Positions 55,703 through 64,000 of a stretch of 64,000 nt of DNA are shown one piece after another. Each line of letters starts with the position of its first letter. Within the stretch, counting starts at the first letter, position 1. The position numbers and the translations under genes were made by a program. The notes under the pieces are model-generated. The model worked only from the letters and a program-made list of their open reading frames with translations. It was not told where the DNA came from and ran no database searches. This stretch comes from Bifidobacterium olomucense (GTDB lineage: Bacteria; Actinomycetota; Actinomycetes; Actinomycetales; Bifidobacteriaceae), in NCBI RefSeq assembly GCF_012932375.1, contig NZ_JAAIIG010000002.1:351097-415096 (forward strand), given 5' to 3'.

Positions 55703-56350
55703 TCAGAACGTAGCGATCCAATTCTTCAGCAGCTGAGCGCCGGCGTCTCCGGATTTTTCCGGATGGAACTGCGTGGCAGACAACGGCCCGTGCTCATAGG
55801 CGGCCACAAAACGTGAACGTCCATATTCGCACCAGCTCACATGCTCCGGCGCATCTGCGAAATCGATCTCGAAGCGAGTAGTATCCGCGGCGCGCACTCC
55901 CATCGCGGCATATGAGTGCACGAAGTAGAATCGCTCCTGCTCCACGCCCTTGAGCAGAACGGAGCCGGGGGCCGCGTCAACGGTATCCCATCCCATATGC
56001 GGCACCACATCGGCATCCAACAAATCGACCGAGCCACCGATCAGACCTACGCCTTCGGCATCCGCACCATGTTCATGACCATGTTCGAACATGATCTGTT
56101 CACCCACGCACACACCGAGCACCGGTCGGCCGGCACGGATGCGATCGTAGATCACCCGATCGCCGTCCACTTGTTTCAGGCCATCCATGCAGGCCGCGAA
56201 CGCGCCGACTCCGGGCACCACCAGTCCGTCGGCTTCAAGTGCCTGACGGTAGTCAGAGGTGAGTGTGGTGTCCACTCCCAAATTGGATAGCGCACGCACC
56301 ATGGAACGCACGTTGCCGAAACCGTAATCGAAGACAACAGCCGTGGTCAT
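55703..56350 (-). CDS. hisH: Imidazole glycerol phosphate synthase subunit HisH
   Basis: HisH is the glutaminase that feeds ammonia to HisF. The 215-aa class I amidotransferase has the oxyanion region DYGFGNVRSM, nucleophile C81 in VLGVCVGEQIMF, and the His/Glu pair in TQFHPEKSG. The start MTTAVVFDYG at 56350 follows AAAGG; longer in-frame leaders lack support. No hisF is adjacent, so it must be elsewhere. Confidence 0.95.
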   Translation of the reverse strand: MTTAVVFDYGFGNVRSMVRALSNLGVDTTLTSDYRQALEADGLVVPGVGAFAACMDGLKQVDGDRVIYDRIRAGRPVLGVCVGEQIMFEHGHEHGADAEGVGLIGGSVDLLDADVVPHMGWDTVDAAPGSVLLKGVEQERFYFVHSYAAMGVRAADTTRFEIDFADAPEHVSWCEYGRSRFVAAYEHGPLSATQFHPEKSGDAGAQLLKNWIATF

Positions 56351-56516
56351 TGTCTTGGTGCCTTTCTCTTCAAGTTCGTAGTCTGCTGTAATCGTCAACG
56401 TATGTCTGGCGACGCAGCAGAATGATTATCCGATTGATTGGTCAGCGTGAATATGCAAGATCCGTAGAATTCTGAGCGTCCATAGAGTCTGCGAAGCTTG
56501 CGGAATCGATGCAGCA

Positions 56517-57308
56517 CTACTCGATACGGCTGCCTCGCCCGCCACGGCCACGTTTGGTATGGTCAGCCAGAATCTGCATAGCTTGATCATGGCTCAGGCT
56601 TGCGGAATCCACTACCTCGAATCCTTGGGTTCTCAGCTGAGGCAATGTCACGATGCCCAGCATCAAATCCTCCACGAACCGAGGAGTGGAGGTAAACAGC
56701 ACCGGCGGCGCAAAGCTTTGACCAGCTTCACCCTGTACATACATGGTCACTTCAAGCTTGTCGGCACGATTGACCGCCAGAATAACCGCCATACCGGAAA
56801 CGACAGTGGTCAGATCCTTGGCAGCGGCCTCAGGACCGTCACCGTCAAGATTCTTCAACACCGCGACGGCACCCTGATTGGAACCGATACAAGATGCGGC
56901 GATATCTGACAGCTGACAGAACGCGGCCAGCAGATCCGCGGAAGCCACTCGTGTAACCAGCAATGCGGTTTTCGCCCGGTTGCCGAGCAATCCGGCCAAC
57001 TCGTTTTCAAAACCATCCGAGGGGTCCACCACATCGGCCATGGCCTCGTTGACTGCGTCTGCCACTGACGCGGCATCGAGGTCATCCGCAGTAGCGTCGG
57101 TCGTATCAGATGCAGTATCACCGCTTTGGGAATCGGCTTGTGGCGACGCTTGCTCCGATGCTGACTGATCAGCGAATTCCTGCTCGAAACCAGCCAGAGC
57201 CGCCTCCAGCTCCTCGTCGGAGAAATGCGACTCATCGTCTGCATTGAATTCCGAGTCAGAGCCGCGGCCGACACCATTGCTGTTGATATCGTCGTCGTTT
57301 GCGGACAT
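56517..57308 (-). CDS. Unknown acidic protein inside the his operon
   Basis: I do not recognise the family. The 263-aa protein has an extremely acidic, S/D/A/T-rich N-terminal half (about 1-100, few hydrophobics, probably disordered). A compact alpha/beta domain follows (about 105-250; e.g. KTALLVTRVASADLLAAFCQL, VSGMAVILAVNRADKLEV, VLFTSTPRFVEDLMLG), ending in a basic tail (KRGRGGRGSR). Its ATG overlaps the hisB stop (TGATG), so it is translationally coupled to hisB; hisH follows after 166 bp. The layout of the folded part loosely recalls SseB-type domains. That is only an impression. Confidence 0.8.
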   Translation of the reverse strand: MSANDDDINSNGVGRGSDSEFNADDESHFSDEELEAALAGFEQEFADQSASEQASPQADSQSGDTASDTTDATADDLDAASVADAVNEAMADVVDPSDGFENELAGLLGNRAKTALLVTRVASADLLAAFCQLSDIAASCIGSNQGAVAVLKNLDGDGPEAAAKDLTTVVSGMAVILAVNRADKLEVTMYVQGEAGQSFAPPVLFTSTPRFVEDLMLGIVTLPQLRTQGFEVVDSASLSHDQAMQILADHTKRGRGGRGSRIE

Positions 57309-57910
57309 CACAAAGCCCCCTTGGTGCTGGGGATCAGTCCCTCAATACGGGTATCGGGCTCAATGGCGAAACGCAATGCGCGCGCCAAGGCTTTGAATTC
57401 AGCTTCGGCGATATGATGCGGATCACGGCCGGCAAGCACTTGCATGTGCAGGCAGATACCGGCATGGAACGCAATGGATTCCATGACATGACGCACCAAT
57501 GAGCCGGTGAAATGACCGCCCATCATGCAGTATTCATACCCTGCCGGCTCACCGCTGCACACACAGTAGGGGCGGCCGGAGATGTCCACCACGGCCTTGG
57601 CGAGCGCTTCATCCAGAGGTACAGTGGCGTCAGCAAAGCGACGAATGCCGCGCTTGTCTCCCAGAGCTTGCTTGAGCGCCTCGCCGAATACGATGGCCGT
57701 GTCTTCCACGGTGTGATGCACGTCGATATCGGTGTCGCCATGGGCATGGATCTTCAGATCGATCAGCGAATGCTTACCGAGCGCAGTCATCATATGGTTA
57801 TAGAACGGCACCGAAGTGTCGATGTCGGTCTGTCCGGTACCGTCAAGGTTCAGTTCAAGATCGATATGTGATTCGCTGGTTTCACGGACGATATGCGCGG
57901 TGCGTGCCAT
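57308..57910 (-). CDS. hisB: Imidazoleglycerol-phosphate dehydratase
   Basis: HisB dehydrates imidazoleglycerol phosphate. The 200-aa protein is the single-domain form without the phosphatase found in enterobacteria. Metal-binding motifs [17 protein letters not shown] and, near the C-terminus, [19 protein letters not shown] are intact. The start [13 protein letters not shown] at 57910 follows AAGGAGGG. It is separated from hisC by 170 bp and overlaps the next gene by one base. Confidence 0.96.
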   Translation of the reverse strand: MARTAHIVRETSESHIDLELNLDGTGQTDIDTSVPFYNHMMTALGKHSLIDLKIHAHGDTDIDVHHTVEDTAIVFGEALKQALGDKRGIRRFADATVPLDEALAKAVVDISGRPYCVCSGEPAGYEYCMMGGHFTGSLVRHVMESIAFHAGICLHMQVLAGRDPHHIAEAEFKALARALRFAIEPDTRIEGLIPSTKGAL

Positions 57911-58080
57911 GTCATCCCTCCTTCTTGTAAAGGTCATTCGATATGTAGCGGCAGCGGAAAGGCGGTGGGCAATGAATGCTGAAGAACCCGCCTATCAAAC
58001 GCCTGCCGCCGTTCATCCAACCGTCGGTCTCCGGCAACTTGGGTGCCGCGGCTTTTCGCCTAGACCCGAGCAGGGTTGAG

Positions 58081-59253
58081 TCACTTGGATTCGACGATGC
58101 GCAACGTCTCAGCAAGCGCGTTGCGGAACTGTTCCATCTCCTCGTCGGTGCCCATGCAGACACGTAGCCAGCCATCGGGGCCCACCACGCGGATGAGCAC
58201 GCCACGCTTGAGCAGTTCGTCGAAGATGGCATCACGATCATCGAAGTGACCGCCGAACAGCAGGAAATTGGATCCGGATTCGGCTACTTCGAGCGGCTGT
58301 CCCTTATACGTTTGCGACTTGAGCCATTCGGCTGTGGCTTCGCGTGTTTCACGCAAGTGTTCCACGCGGCTCAGTTGCTCGTCGGTATGTTCGAAAGCAG
58401 CCAAAGCAGCAGCTTGGGTTACAGCGGACAGGTGATACGGCATGCGCACGATACGCACGCAGTCGATGATGCCTTTGGATGCTGCCAGATAGCCTACACG
58501 CGCGCCGGCGAAGGCGAATGCCTTGCTCATGGTGCGGCTGACGGCCAGATTCGGATGGTCCTTGATCAGGCAGACCGCGCTTGGGGTGCCGGGCTTGCGG
58601 AACTCGACATACGCTTCGTCGATCACCAAAATCGGATGTACGCCTTCAGGCGCGCCAGCTACTTCCGCAGTTTCACAAGCGGCAAGAATACGTTCGATAT
58701 CCTCCATCGGCAACGGGGTACCGGTCGGATTGTTCGGGCTGGTGAGCAGCACCATGGAGGGCTTGACCTCGTGGATGGCCTCGATGGTCTTGTCCACGTT
58801 CAGCGTGAAGTCGGCGTTGCGATGCGCCAGTTTCCAGCCGGTGAACGTGTCTCGCGCGTATTCCGGATACATGGAATAGGTGGGGTCGGCACCCAAGGCG
58901 GTACGGCCCGGGCCACCGAACGCCTGGAACAGCTGAAGCATGATCTCGTTGGAGCCGTTGGCACCCCACAGCTCATCCACATCCAGATGGGTACCGGATT
59001 CGCGGGTCAAATAGTCGCTGAATGCCTGTCGCAAAGCGATATGCTCACGGTCGGGGTAACGGTTGAGCGTCGGCGCGATCTCCAGCACACGCTTGGCGAT
59101 GGTCTCGCAGACCGCTGGATCCGGCGCATATGGATTCTCGTTGACGTTCAGGCATACCGGTACGTCGAGTTGCGGCGCGCCGTAGGGTTCCTCGCCGATC
59201 AGATCGTTGCGCAGCGGCAGATTCGCCGGGATCGCATTCGTTGCTTCAGTCAT
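58081..59253 (-). CDS. hisC: Histidinol-phosphate aminotransferase
   Basis: HisC transfers an amino group from glutamate to imidazole-acetol phosphate. This fold-type I PLP enzyme of 390 aa has the NENPY motif (CLNVNENPYAPD), the substrate/PLP region SPNNPTGTPL and the PLP lysine in SRTMSKAFAFAGARVGYL. The ATG follows GGGAAGAG. It lies 125 bp after hisD in the same direction. Confidence 0.95.
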   Translation of the reverse strand: MTEATNAIPANLPLRNDLIGEEPYGAPQLDVPVCLNVNENPYAPDPAVCETIAKRVLEIAPTLNRYPDREHIALRQAFSDYLTRESGTHLDVDELWGANGSNEIMLQLFQAFGGPGRTALGADPTYSMYPEYARDTFTGWKLAHRNADFTLNVDKTIEAIHEVKPSMVLLTSPNNPTGTPLPMEDIERILAACETAEVAGAPEGVHPILVIDEAYVEFRKPGTPSAVCLIKDHPNLAVSRTMSKAFAFAGARVGYLAASKGIIDCVRIVRMPYHLSAVTQAAALAAFEHTDEQLSRVEHLRETREATAEWLKSQTYKGQPLEVAESGSNFLLFGGHFDDRDAIFDELLKRGVLIRVVGPDGWLRVCMGTDEEMEQFRNALAETLRIVESK

Positions 59254-59378
59254 TGCTCTTCCCTATTACCTTTCATATTCTCGGCTCCTCTTGTGGTGCA
59301 TCATCATCGCAATCTCGTTGTTTATCTGATGACGATGTTCCAGTAAGAGGAGTCAAGATATAACTGTCTCAAGTCGGT

Positions 59379-60776
59379 TCAGCGCAGGCCGGCTTCGATC
59401 TCCTGCTCGCGCAGAGTAGCCTTGTCGTACGGATCCTTCACGAAACGACTCAGCACACACTCGCCGTGAGCGGGCAGGTCCTCCGAAACAGCGAAGGCGT
59501 TGATACGTGCGGCAAGAGCCTTCAGACCTTCCTCGTCGTATTCGATAACCTCAACCGGCTTCATGAACGTGTGTACGCCAAGGCCTGCGGCGAAACGTGC
59601 GGTGCCGCCGGTGGGCAACACGTGGTTGGAGCCGGACATGTAATCGCCCAGCGGCACTGGAGAATAGGGGCCACGGAAGATAGCGCCCGCGTTCTTGATG
59701 CGCTTGACTACGGCATCGGCGTCTTCGGTCTGGATTTCCAAGTGTTCGGCGGCGTACGCATTGGCGGCATCGATGGACTGATCAAGACCGTCGGTCAGCA
59801 CAATGGCGGACTGGGTGCCGGACAGGGACGTGTGTACGCGTTCGGCGTGCTCGGTCTTCGGCACACGGTAGTTGAGGTTCTCCTGAACCTTCTCAGCAAG
59901 CTCGGGGGAATCGGTGAACAGCACGGAACCGGCGAGCTCGTCATGTTCGGCCTGACCGATAAGATCGGCGGCCAGCAAGCTCGGATTCGCCGTCTTGTCT
60001 GCGATGATGCCGATTTCGGTGGGGCCGGCCACGGCATCGATGCCCACGAAGGCGGAAACCAGGGACTTGGCGGTGGCTACGAAAATGTTGCCCGGGCCGG
60101 TGATCTTATCAACCGGATCGCACAGCACGTCGCCGTCCTGCGGTTCGGAGCCCTTGGCACCGTAAGCGAACATGGCGATGGCCTGTGCGCCACCGACCGC
60201 ATACACCTCGTCGACGCCGAGGATGGCGCAGGTGGCGAGGATGGTCTTGTTCGGCAGGCCTTCTGCGTTATCGCGGGCGGGCGGGGTGGCGATGGCCAGG
60301 GATTCGACTCCGGCAGCCTGTGCCGGCACGGCGTTCATGATCACGGAAGACGGGTAGACGGCTTTGCCACCGGGCACGTACAGGCCGACGCGCTGAATCG
60401 GAATCCAACGTTCGGCAACGCGAGCGCCGGGGGCCAGATCCGTGTGGAAGTCCTTCGGCACCTGGTTCTTGGCTACGGCACGGGCGCGACGCACCGACTC
60501 CTCGATGGCGGCACGGACTTCAGGATCGAGCGTGGTGAGTGCATCGGCAATCGCTTCGGCCGGCACGCGCAGATTCTTGGGGCGTACATGGTCGAACTTT
60601 TCCTCGAAGTCACGCAGGGCGGCGGCACCGCGCTCCTTGACATCGTCAAGAATCGGGCGCACCAGATCGGTGGCTTCGGAAGTGCCCATTGCGGCGCGCG
60701 GCATCGCGGCCAGCAGTTCGGCACGGGACAATTTCTGACCACGAAGGTCGATGATTCGCATGATGTTCTCGCTCAT
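59379..60776 (-). CDS. hisD: Histidinol dehydrogenase
   Basis: HisD performs the last two oxidations of histidine synthesis with NAD and zinc. The 465-aa protein shows VGLYVPGGKAVYPSSVIMNA, the GPGNIFVATAKSLV segment, the Zn-binding LIGQAEHDE and the late GSNHVLPTGGTARF. ATG at 60776 follows GAGGCG; an internal ATG at 60761 (MRIIDLRGQ) is an alternative. It is the first his gene of the cluster. Confidence 0.96.
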   Translation of the reverse strand: MSENIMRIIDLRGQKLSRAELLAAMPRAAMGTSEATDLVRPILDDVKERGAAALRDFEEKFDHVRPKNLRVPAEAIADALTTLDPEVRAAIEESVRRARAVAKNQVPKDFHTDLAPGARVAERWIPIQRVGLYVPGGKAVYPSSVIMNAVPAQAAGVESLAIATPPARDNAEGLPNKTILATCAILGVDEVYAVGGAQAIAMFAYGAKGSEPQDGDVLCDPVDKITGPGNIFVATAKSLVSAFVGIDAVAGPTEIGIIADKTANPSLLAADLIGQAEHDELAGSVLFTDSPELAEKVQENLNYRVPKTEHAERVHTSLSGTQSAIVLTDGLDQSIDAANAYAAEHLEIQTEDADAVVKRIKNAGAIFRGPYSPVPLGDYMSGSNHVLPTGGTARFAAGLGVHTFMKPVEVIEYDEEGLKALAARINAFAVSEDLPAHGECVLSRFVKDPYDKATLREQEIEAGLR

Positions 60777-60838
60777 AACGCCTCATCGTAGCAACGTAAA
60801 GCCACGAAGCGCCTTGAAACGCTCACTTTCACCCGTAT

Positions 60839-60852
60839 CGTGAGATATCACG
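60839..60852. promoter_or_regulatory. Short palindrome upstream of hisD
   Basis: CGTGAGATATCACG has perfect 5-bp arms around GATA, 63-76 bp before the hisD start and just past the acyP stop. It could be an operator for the his genes; there is no independent support. Confidence 0.3.
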
Positions 60853-60860
60853 CTGTTTCG

Positions 60861-61145
60861 TTAATCCATGCGAACGGAAAAAACACGGGAAGCGTCATCA
60901 GACGGAGTCATATCGGTTACGCTCACATGCTGTACTTCAGCCCACCGCGGCCCTTGCCGCAACGCGGATACGAAGTTCTCCATCGATTCGGGCTTCCCCT
61001 GTGCCTCGACTTCCACCGCCCCATCCCGGCGATTGCGCACCCATCCGGTAATGCCGAGTTTGCAAGCCTGCATCACCGCGAAATAGCGAAAGCCGACGCC
61101 CTGCACCAATCCTTCGACGACAATATGTTTACGCACCATATTCAT
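60861..61145 (-). CDS. acyP: Acylphosphatase
   Basis: This small enzyme hydrolyses acyl phosphates, 94 aa. The active-site arginine lies in GLVQGVGFRYFAVM, and the asparagine in ITGWVRNRRDGAVEVEAQG. The ATG at 61145 has GAGG eight bases upstream; an ATG two codons later is also possible. It precedes hisD by 84 bp and may share its transcript, though no functional link to histidine synthesis is known. Confidence 0.93.
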   Translation of the reverse strand: MNMVRKHIVVEGLVQGVGFRYFAVMQACKLGITGWVRNRRDGAVEVEAQGKPESMENFVSALRQGPRWAEVQHVSVTDMTPSDDASRVFSVRMD

Positions 61146-61210
61146 CAATAATGCCTCGCACTGTGTTCTGCTGGCAATCTCATGTTTGCCAAAAACTCAT
61201 GGTGGGATCA

Positions 61211-62668
61211 CTACAGACCCTGCAATGCCGGGTAGAGCTCGGCGAACTGCGGATAGCACTCACTATATGCACGCACGGCCGCTGGATTCGGCACGTAGGT
61301 TGTGGTTTCGGCGATGGTCGCAGCAAGGTTGGGCTGATCAAACACCAGAGAGGCGAGTGCCACTGCCGGCAGAATATCGGCGTTGGCATAGACCTCGATT
61401 GCATGGCCGAGCACATCGGCTAGGATCTGGCACCATGCGCTTTCGCGAGCACCACCGCCAATCAGGGATATGGAAACCGGCGTGGTGTCGAAGCTTTCCA
61501 TGCCTTGACGAATCGAGAACGCCACGCCTTCCAATGCCGCTCTCGCCAAGTCCGCTGCGGTGGTGTCTGGAGTGATCCCAACGTATGCACCACGAATGGT
61601 AGCGTTCATGACCGGGAACCGCTCCCCTACCAAGTACGGCAGGCAGAGCACGCCATTGGCACCGGGTGTCGATGCTTCTAACAACTGATGCGCTTCGGCA
61701 TAATCGCCGCCGGCAAATATGCCGGTCACCCACTTGTGCACGTCGCCGGCATTAAGGAACGGCACAGCATTCACAAACCCTGGTGTCACACCGAATGCCA
61801 AGTTCGCAGCACCAGGTTTGTTGACGAATGGTTCAGGAGACACGGTGGCAATCCAACCGGATGTGCCGATATTGATGTTGTATTGTCCGGGTTTGCTCAC
61901 ACCGCTGGCAAACGTGGTGGCACCGGCGTCGCCGATGCCGGCGTACACCGCAGTGCCGGTATCAAATCCGATAGATTGCGCGGCTGCAGCAGATACGGTG
62001 CCAATGCAATCCTGTGGTCTATGCAATTCGGGCAGCAATGCAAGATCAATGCCCGCGGCCTCGCACAATTCCTTATCCCAATGGCCTTCACGAATGTTCA
62101 TCGCACCGGCGGTAGCGCACGCGGCCACATCACCAATGCAATTACCCGTCAGCTGTGCGATGAGATAATCCTTGGAACCGATCAGTACGTGACGCATACG
62201 CGCGAACGTTTCCGGTTCGTGATCACGTAGCCACATCAACTTTGGCAGCGGCAAGCAACCTTCCAGACGATTGCCTACAACGTCAAGGAATCGTGCCGTG
62301 TCACCTGCATAAGCGCTGCCGAGCTGCTCGGCCTCGGCATCCGCGCGACCATCTGAATACAGGATTGCATTACATACCGGCTGTAGCTCGGCATCCAATG
62401 CGATAACATCCTGCATCTGTCCACTGAAAATGATGCCGGCAACTTGTGAGGTATTAAATCCGGGCTCGCATTCCCGCGCTTGACTCAGCATCGCTTGAGA
62501 TACCTCGCAGAATGCCTGCCACCATTCGCCCGGGTCCTGCTCGCGGAAATCACCGTTGATAACCAGCGTGAGATTACTGCTGGTGCTGGCCACAATCCGG
62601 CCGTCTTCGGCTACCAGCGCACCTTTCAGCGCCGTGGTTCCCGCATCAAACGCTGCCGCATATTGCAT
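61211..62668 (-). CDS. xylB: FGGY-family carbohydrate kinase, likely xylulokinase
   Basis: The enzyme probably phosphorylates D-xylulose to feed the phosphoketolase (bifid) shunt. The 485-aa FGGY kinase has the N-terminal phosphate loop AAFDAGTTALKGALV, the conserved PYLVGERFPVMNATIRGAYVGIT typical of xylulokinases, and the ATP-side IGGGARESAWCQILADV. ATG follows CGGAG. It is divergent from an aldo/keto reductase gene, a pairing that could fit pentose metabolism. Other pentulose kinases of the family cannot be fully excluded. Confidence 0.88.
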   Translation of the reverse strand: MQYAAAFDAGTTALKGALVAEDGRIVASTSSNLTLVINGDFREQDPGEWWQAFCEVSQAMLSQARECEPGFNTSQVAGIIFSGQMQDVIALDAELQPVCNAILYSDGRADAEAEQLGSAYAGDTARFLDVVGNRLEGCLPLPKLMWLRDHEPETFARMRHVLIGSKDYLIAQLTGNCIGDVAACATAGAMNIREGHWDKELCEAAGIDLALLPELHRPQDCIGTVSAAAAQSIGFDTGTAVYAGIGDAGATTFASGVSKPGQYNINIGTSGWIATVSPEPFVNKPGAANLAFGVTPGFVNAVPFLNAGDVHKWVTGIFAGGDYAEAHQLLEASTPGANGVLCLPYLVGERFPVMNATIRGAYVGITPDTTAADLARAALEGVAFSIRQGMESFDTTPVSISLIGGGARESAWCQILADVLGHAIEVYANADILPAVALASLVFDQPNLAATIAETTTYVPNPAAVRAYSECYPQFAELYPALQGL

Positions 62669-62788
62669 ATATCCGCTCCGTTATCTCAGCCGTGATGAGA
62701 TTCCTCACCCAGCAAAATCCGCATAATCAGCTGCTCTGCTTCGTAGAATAGCTCAGGAAAGTATTGACGTTGAGTTAAGCGAGGCATT

Positions 62789-63616
62789 ATGGCGATTCAA
62801 TCGACGATTACTCTCAACAATGGCACGGTGATTCCTCAGGTTGGCTTGGGTGTATTCCAGACTCCTGATGGTGAAACCACCATCAACGCTGTGCAGACGG
62901 CGCTGGAGAACGGCTACCGTCACATCGACACGGCGATGATCTACCGCAACGAGGCTTCCGTAGGCGAAGGTATTCGCCGTGCCGGCGTGCCGCGCAAGGA
63001 TTTCTTCCTGACCACCAAGCTCTGGAATGATGACATTCGCGCTCACCGTGGGCTTGACGCTTTCCAGGAAAGCCTTGACCGCTTGGGACTGGATTATGTG
63101 GATTTGTACCTGATTCATTGGCCGGCGGACGGTTGGCAGCAGGCTTGGGATGATCTGCAGAAGATCTATGCGTCCGGCCGTGCGAAGGCGATTGGTGTGA
63201 GCAATTTCCAGCAGCATCATATCGAGGAGCTGCTGAAGAACAGTGACGTGGTGCCCGCGGTGGATCAGATCGAATCCTCCCCGCAGTTCACCAATCAGGA
63301 GCTGATTGACTTCCTTGCCGGTAAGAGCATTCACACCGAGGCATGGAGCCCGCTGGGCGGCACTGGCGGCAATTTGCTTGCCGAGCCGGTGCTGGCTGAA
63401 ATCGGTGCCAAGTATGGCAAGTCCGCAGCTCAGGTGGTGATTCGCTGGCATATCCAGCGCGGCATCATCGTACTGCCGAAGTCCACGCACGCCGAGCGTA
63501 TCAAGCAGAACTTCGATGTGTTTGACTTCAACCTCTCGCCAGAGGATATGGCCGCGATCACCGCGCTCAATACTGGTAAGCGCAACGGCGCCGACCCGGA
63601 CAACTTCGATTTCTAA
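62789..63616 (+). CDS. Aldo/keto reductase (AKR5-like)
   Basis: A 275-aa NADPH-dependent (beta/alpha)8 reductase. The catalytic tetrad is visible as Asp in GYRHIDTAMIYRNE (with the Tyr in the same segment), Lys in FLTTKLWND, and His in DLYLIHWP. The coenzyme-binding end reads LPKSTHAERIKQNFDVFDF. It resembles 2,5-diketogluconate/methylglyoxal reductases. ATG at 62789 follows GCGAGGC. It shares the divergent promoter region with xylB. The physiological substrate is unknown. Confidence 0.93.
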   Translation: MAIQSTITLNNGTVIPQVGLGVFQTPDGETTINAVQTALENGYRHIDTAMIYRNEASVGEGIRRAGVPRKDFFLTTKLWNDDIRAHRGLDAFQESLDRLGLDYVDLYLIHWPADGWQQAWDDLQKIYASGRAKAIGVSNFQQHHIEELLKNSDVVPAVDQIESSPQFTNQELIDFLAGKSIHTEAWSPLGGTGGNLLAEPVLAEIGAKYGKSAAQVVIRWHIQRGIIVLPKSTHAERIKQNFDVFDFNLSPEDMAAITALNTGKRNGADPDNFDF

Positions 63617-63637
63617 TACGGCTTGCACAATAAGCGC

Positions 63638-63700
63638 GAACCGTTCATCCGATTTATTGGTTTGATATAAATCAGTACCAATAAATCGGATGAACGGTTC
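63638..63700. repeat. Perfect 24-bp inverted repeat with 15-nt loop after the AKR gene
   Basis: The arms at 63638-63661 and 63677-63700 (core CCGTTCATCCGATTTATTGG) are fully complementary, and the loop contains TGAT/ATCA, so nearly all 63 nt can pair. It lies 22 bp past the AKR stop. On the plus strand ATTGATTTTC follows, a weak U-tract, so it may terminate the AKR transcript. Confidence 0.8.
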
Positions 63701-63828
63701 ATTGATTTTCTCTACGGGGAAGTCGGTGGGTCTTTGGCAATATCAACCCCACAGGGGCAACCCGGGGATCCCCTTCATCGGGCTTCCCGTGCAAGCACGA
63801 GAGGCGGGCCGGCAAAAGACACGAATAC

Positions 63829-63862
63829 AAAAAAGGGGGGTGGTCTGTTGGGACCACCCCCC
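63829..63862 (-). terminator. Intrinsic terminator of the rRNA operon
   Basis: On the minus strand GGGGGGTGGTC and GACCACCCCCC form a perfect 11-bp stem with a 6-nt loop, directly followed by TTTTTT. It lies about 12 nt after the 5S 3' end. Confidence 0.95.
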
Positions 63863-63873
63863 TGTGACGAATA

Positions 63874-63991
63874 TTGCGGCGGCGTGCTACTCTCCCACAC
63901 CCTATCGAGTGCAGTACCATCGCCGTGCCAGGCCTTAGCTTCCGGGTTCGGAAAGGGACCGGGCGTCTCACCTGGGCCATGACCACCGCAA
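63874..63991 (-). rRNA. rrf: 5S ribosomal RNA
   Basis: The minus strand reads TTGCGGTGGTCATGGCCCAG at the 5' end and GTAGCACGCCGCCGCAA at the 3' end, which pair as 5S helix I. The loop region CGAACCCGGAAGCTAAG is typical. Length is about 118 nt. The 23S and 16S genes should lie beyond the right edge. Confidence 0.95.
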
Positions 63992-64000
63992 AACCTAGAT

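Overview
The window is a chromosomal piece of a Bifidobacterium, almost certainly B. longum. The evidence is the tmRNA tag AKSNRTEFALAA, the moderately high GC content, the LexA / LysM / NrdR block typical of Actinobacteria, FBP-type L-lactate dehydrogenase (bifid-shunt metabolism), and a GH5_18 + GH38 N-glycan mannose cluster known from B. longum. The species call rests on recalled gene content and order, not on a database search.

Layout from left to right. (1) 1-11.5 kb: an N-glycan/mannoside utilisation module, all on the minus strand. It has two paralogous GH38 alpha-mannosidases, an ABC importer (lipoprotein plus two permeases) and a GH5_18-type beta-mannosidase. Identical LacI-type operators (core CTAAAGCGCTTTAG) precede both transcription units. 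(2) 11.5-12.8 kb: a gene-poor stretch with nested inverted repeats, then ssrA (tmRNA). (3) 12.8-27.2 kb: the dcw cell-wall/division cluster, read leftwards as mraZ-rsmH-ftsL-ftsI-(degenerate murE)-murF-mraY-murD-ftsW-murG-murC-ftsQ. It is headed by a 10-bp-periodic MraZ operator. ftsZ and ddl do not follow ftsQ. (4) 27.4-31 kb: helD-type RNA polymerase recycling ATPase and serA. (5) 31.3-34.4 kb: nrdR, an SOS-controlled LysM protein divergent from lexA, and a CDF metal exporter. (6) 34.7-43.4 kb: ldh, hflX, an RsmC-like methyltransferase, hrpA and a secreted cysteine-rich protein that may have a lysozyme-like fold. (7) 43.6-50 kb: a GH31 glycosidase with its own ABC importer and LacI regulator. 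(8) 50.1-54.5 kb: MFS exporter, GlnA (non-adenylylated type) and a DUF2252 protein. (9) 54.9-61.1 kb: acyP-hisD-hisC-hisB-(acidic unknown)-hisH-hisA. (10) 61.2-64 kb: xylulokinase, an aldo/keto reductase, and the 5S rRNA end of an rRNA operon that continues beyond the right edge.

The two sugar modules have the same design: LacI-type operator(s), lipoprotein gene first, a strong hairpin just after it, then two permeases and a glycosidase. Most of the window is core genome. There are no insertion sequences, no CRISPR array, no prophage and no recognisable defence system. The less ordinary content is: a MurE-like protein that has lost its ATP-binding loop and ligase domain; several palindromic or tandem intergenic repeats (notably a 45-bp palindrome family at exact 61-bp spacing); a roughly 100-nt composite hairpin behind ldh; and two conserved-looking genes of unknown function inside the cell-wall/his neighbourhoods.
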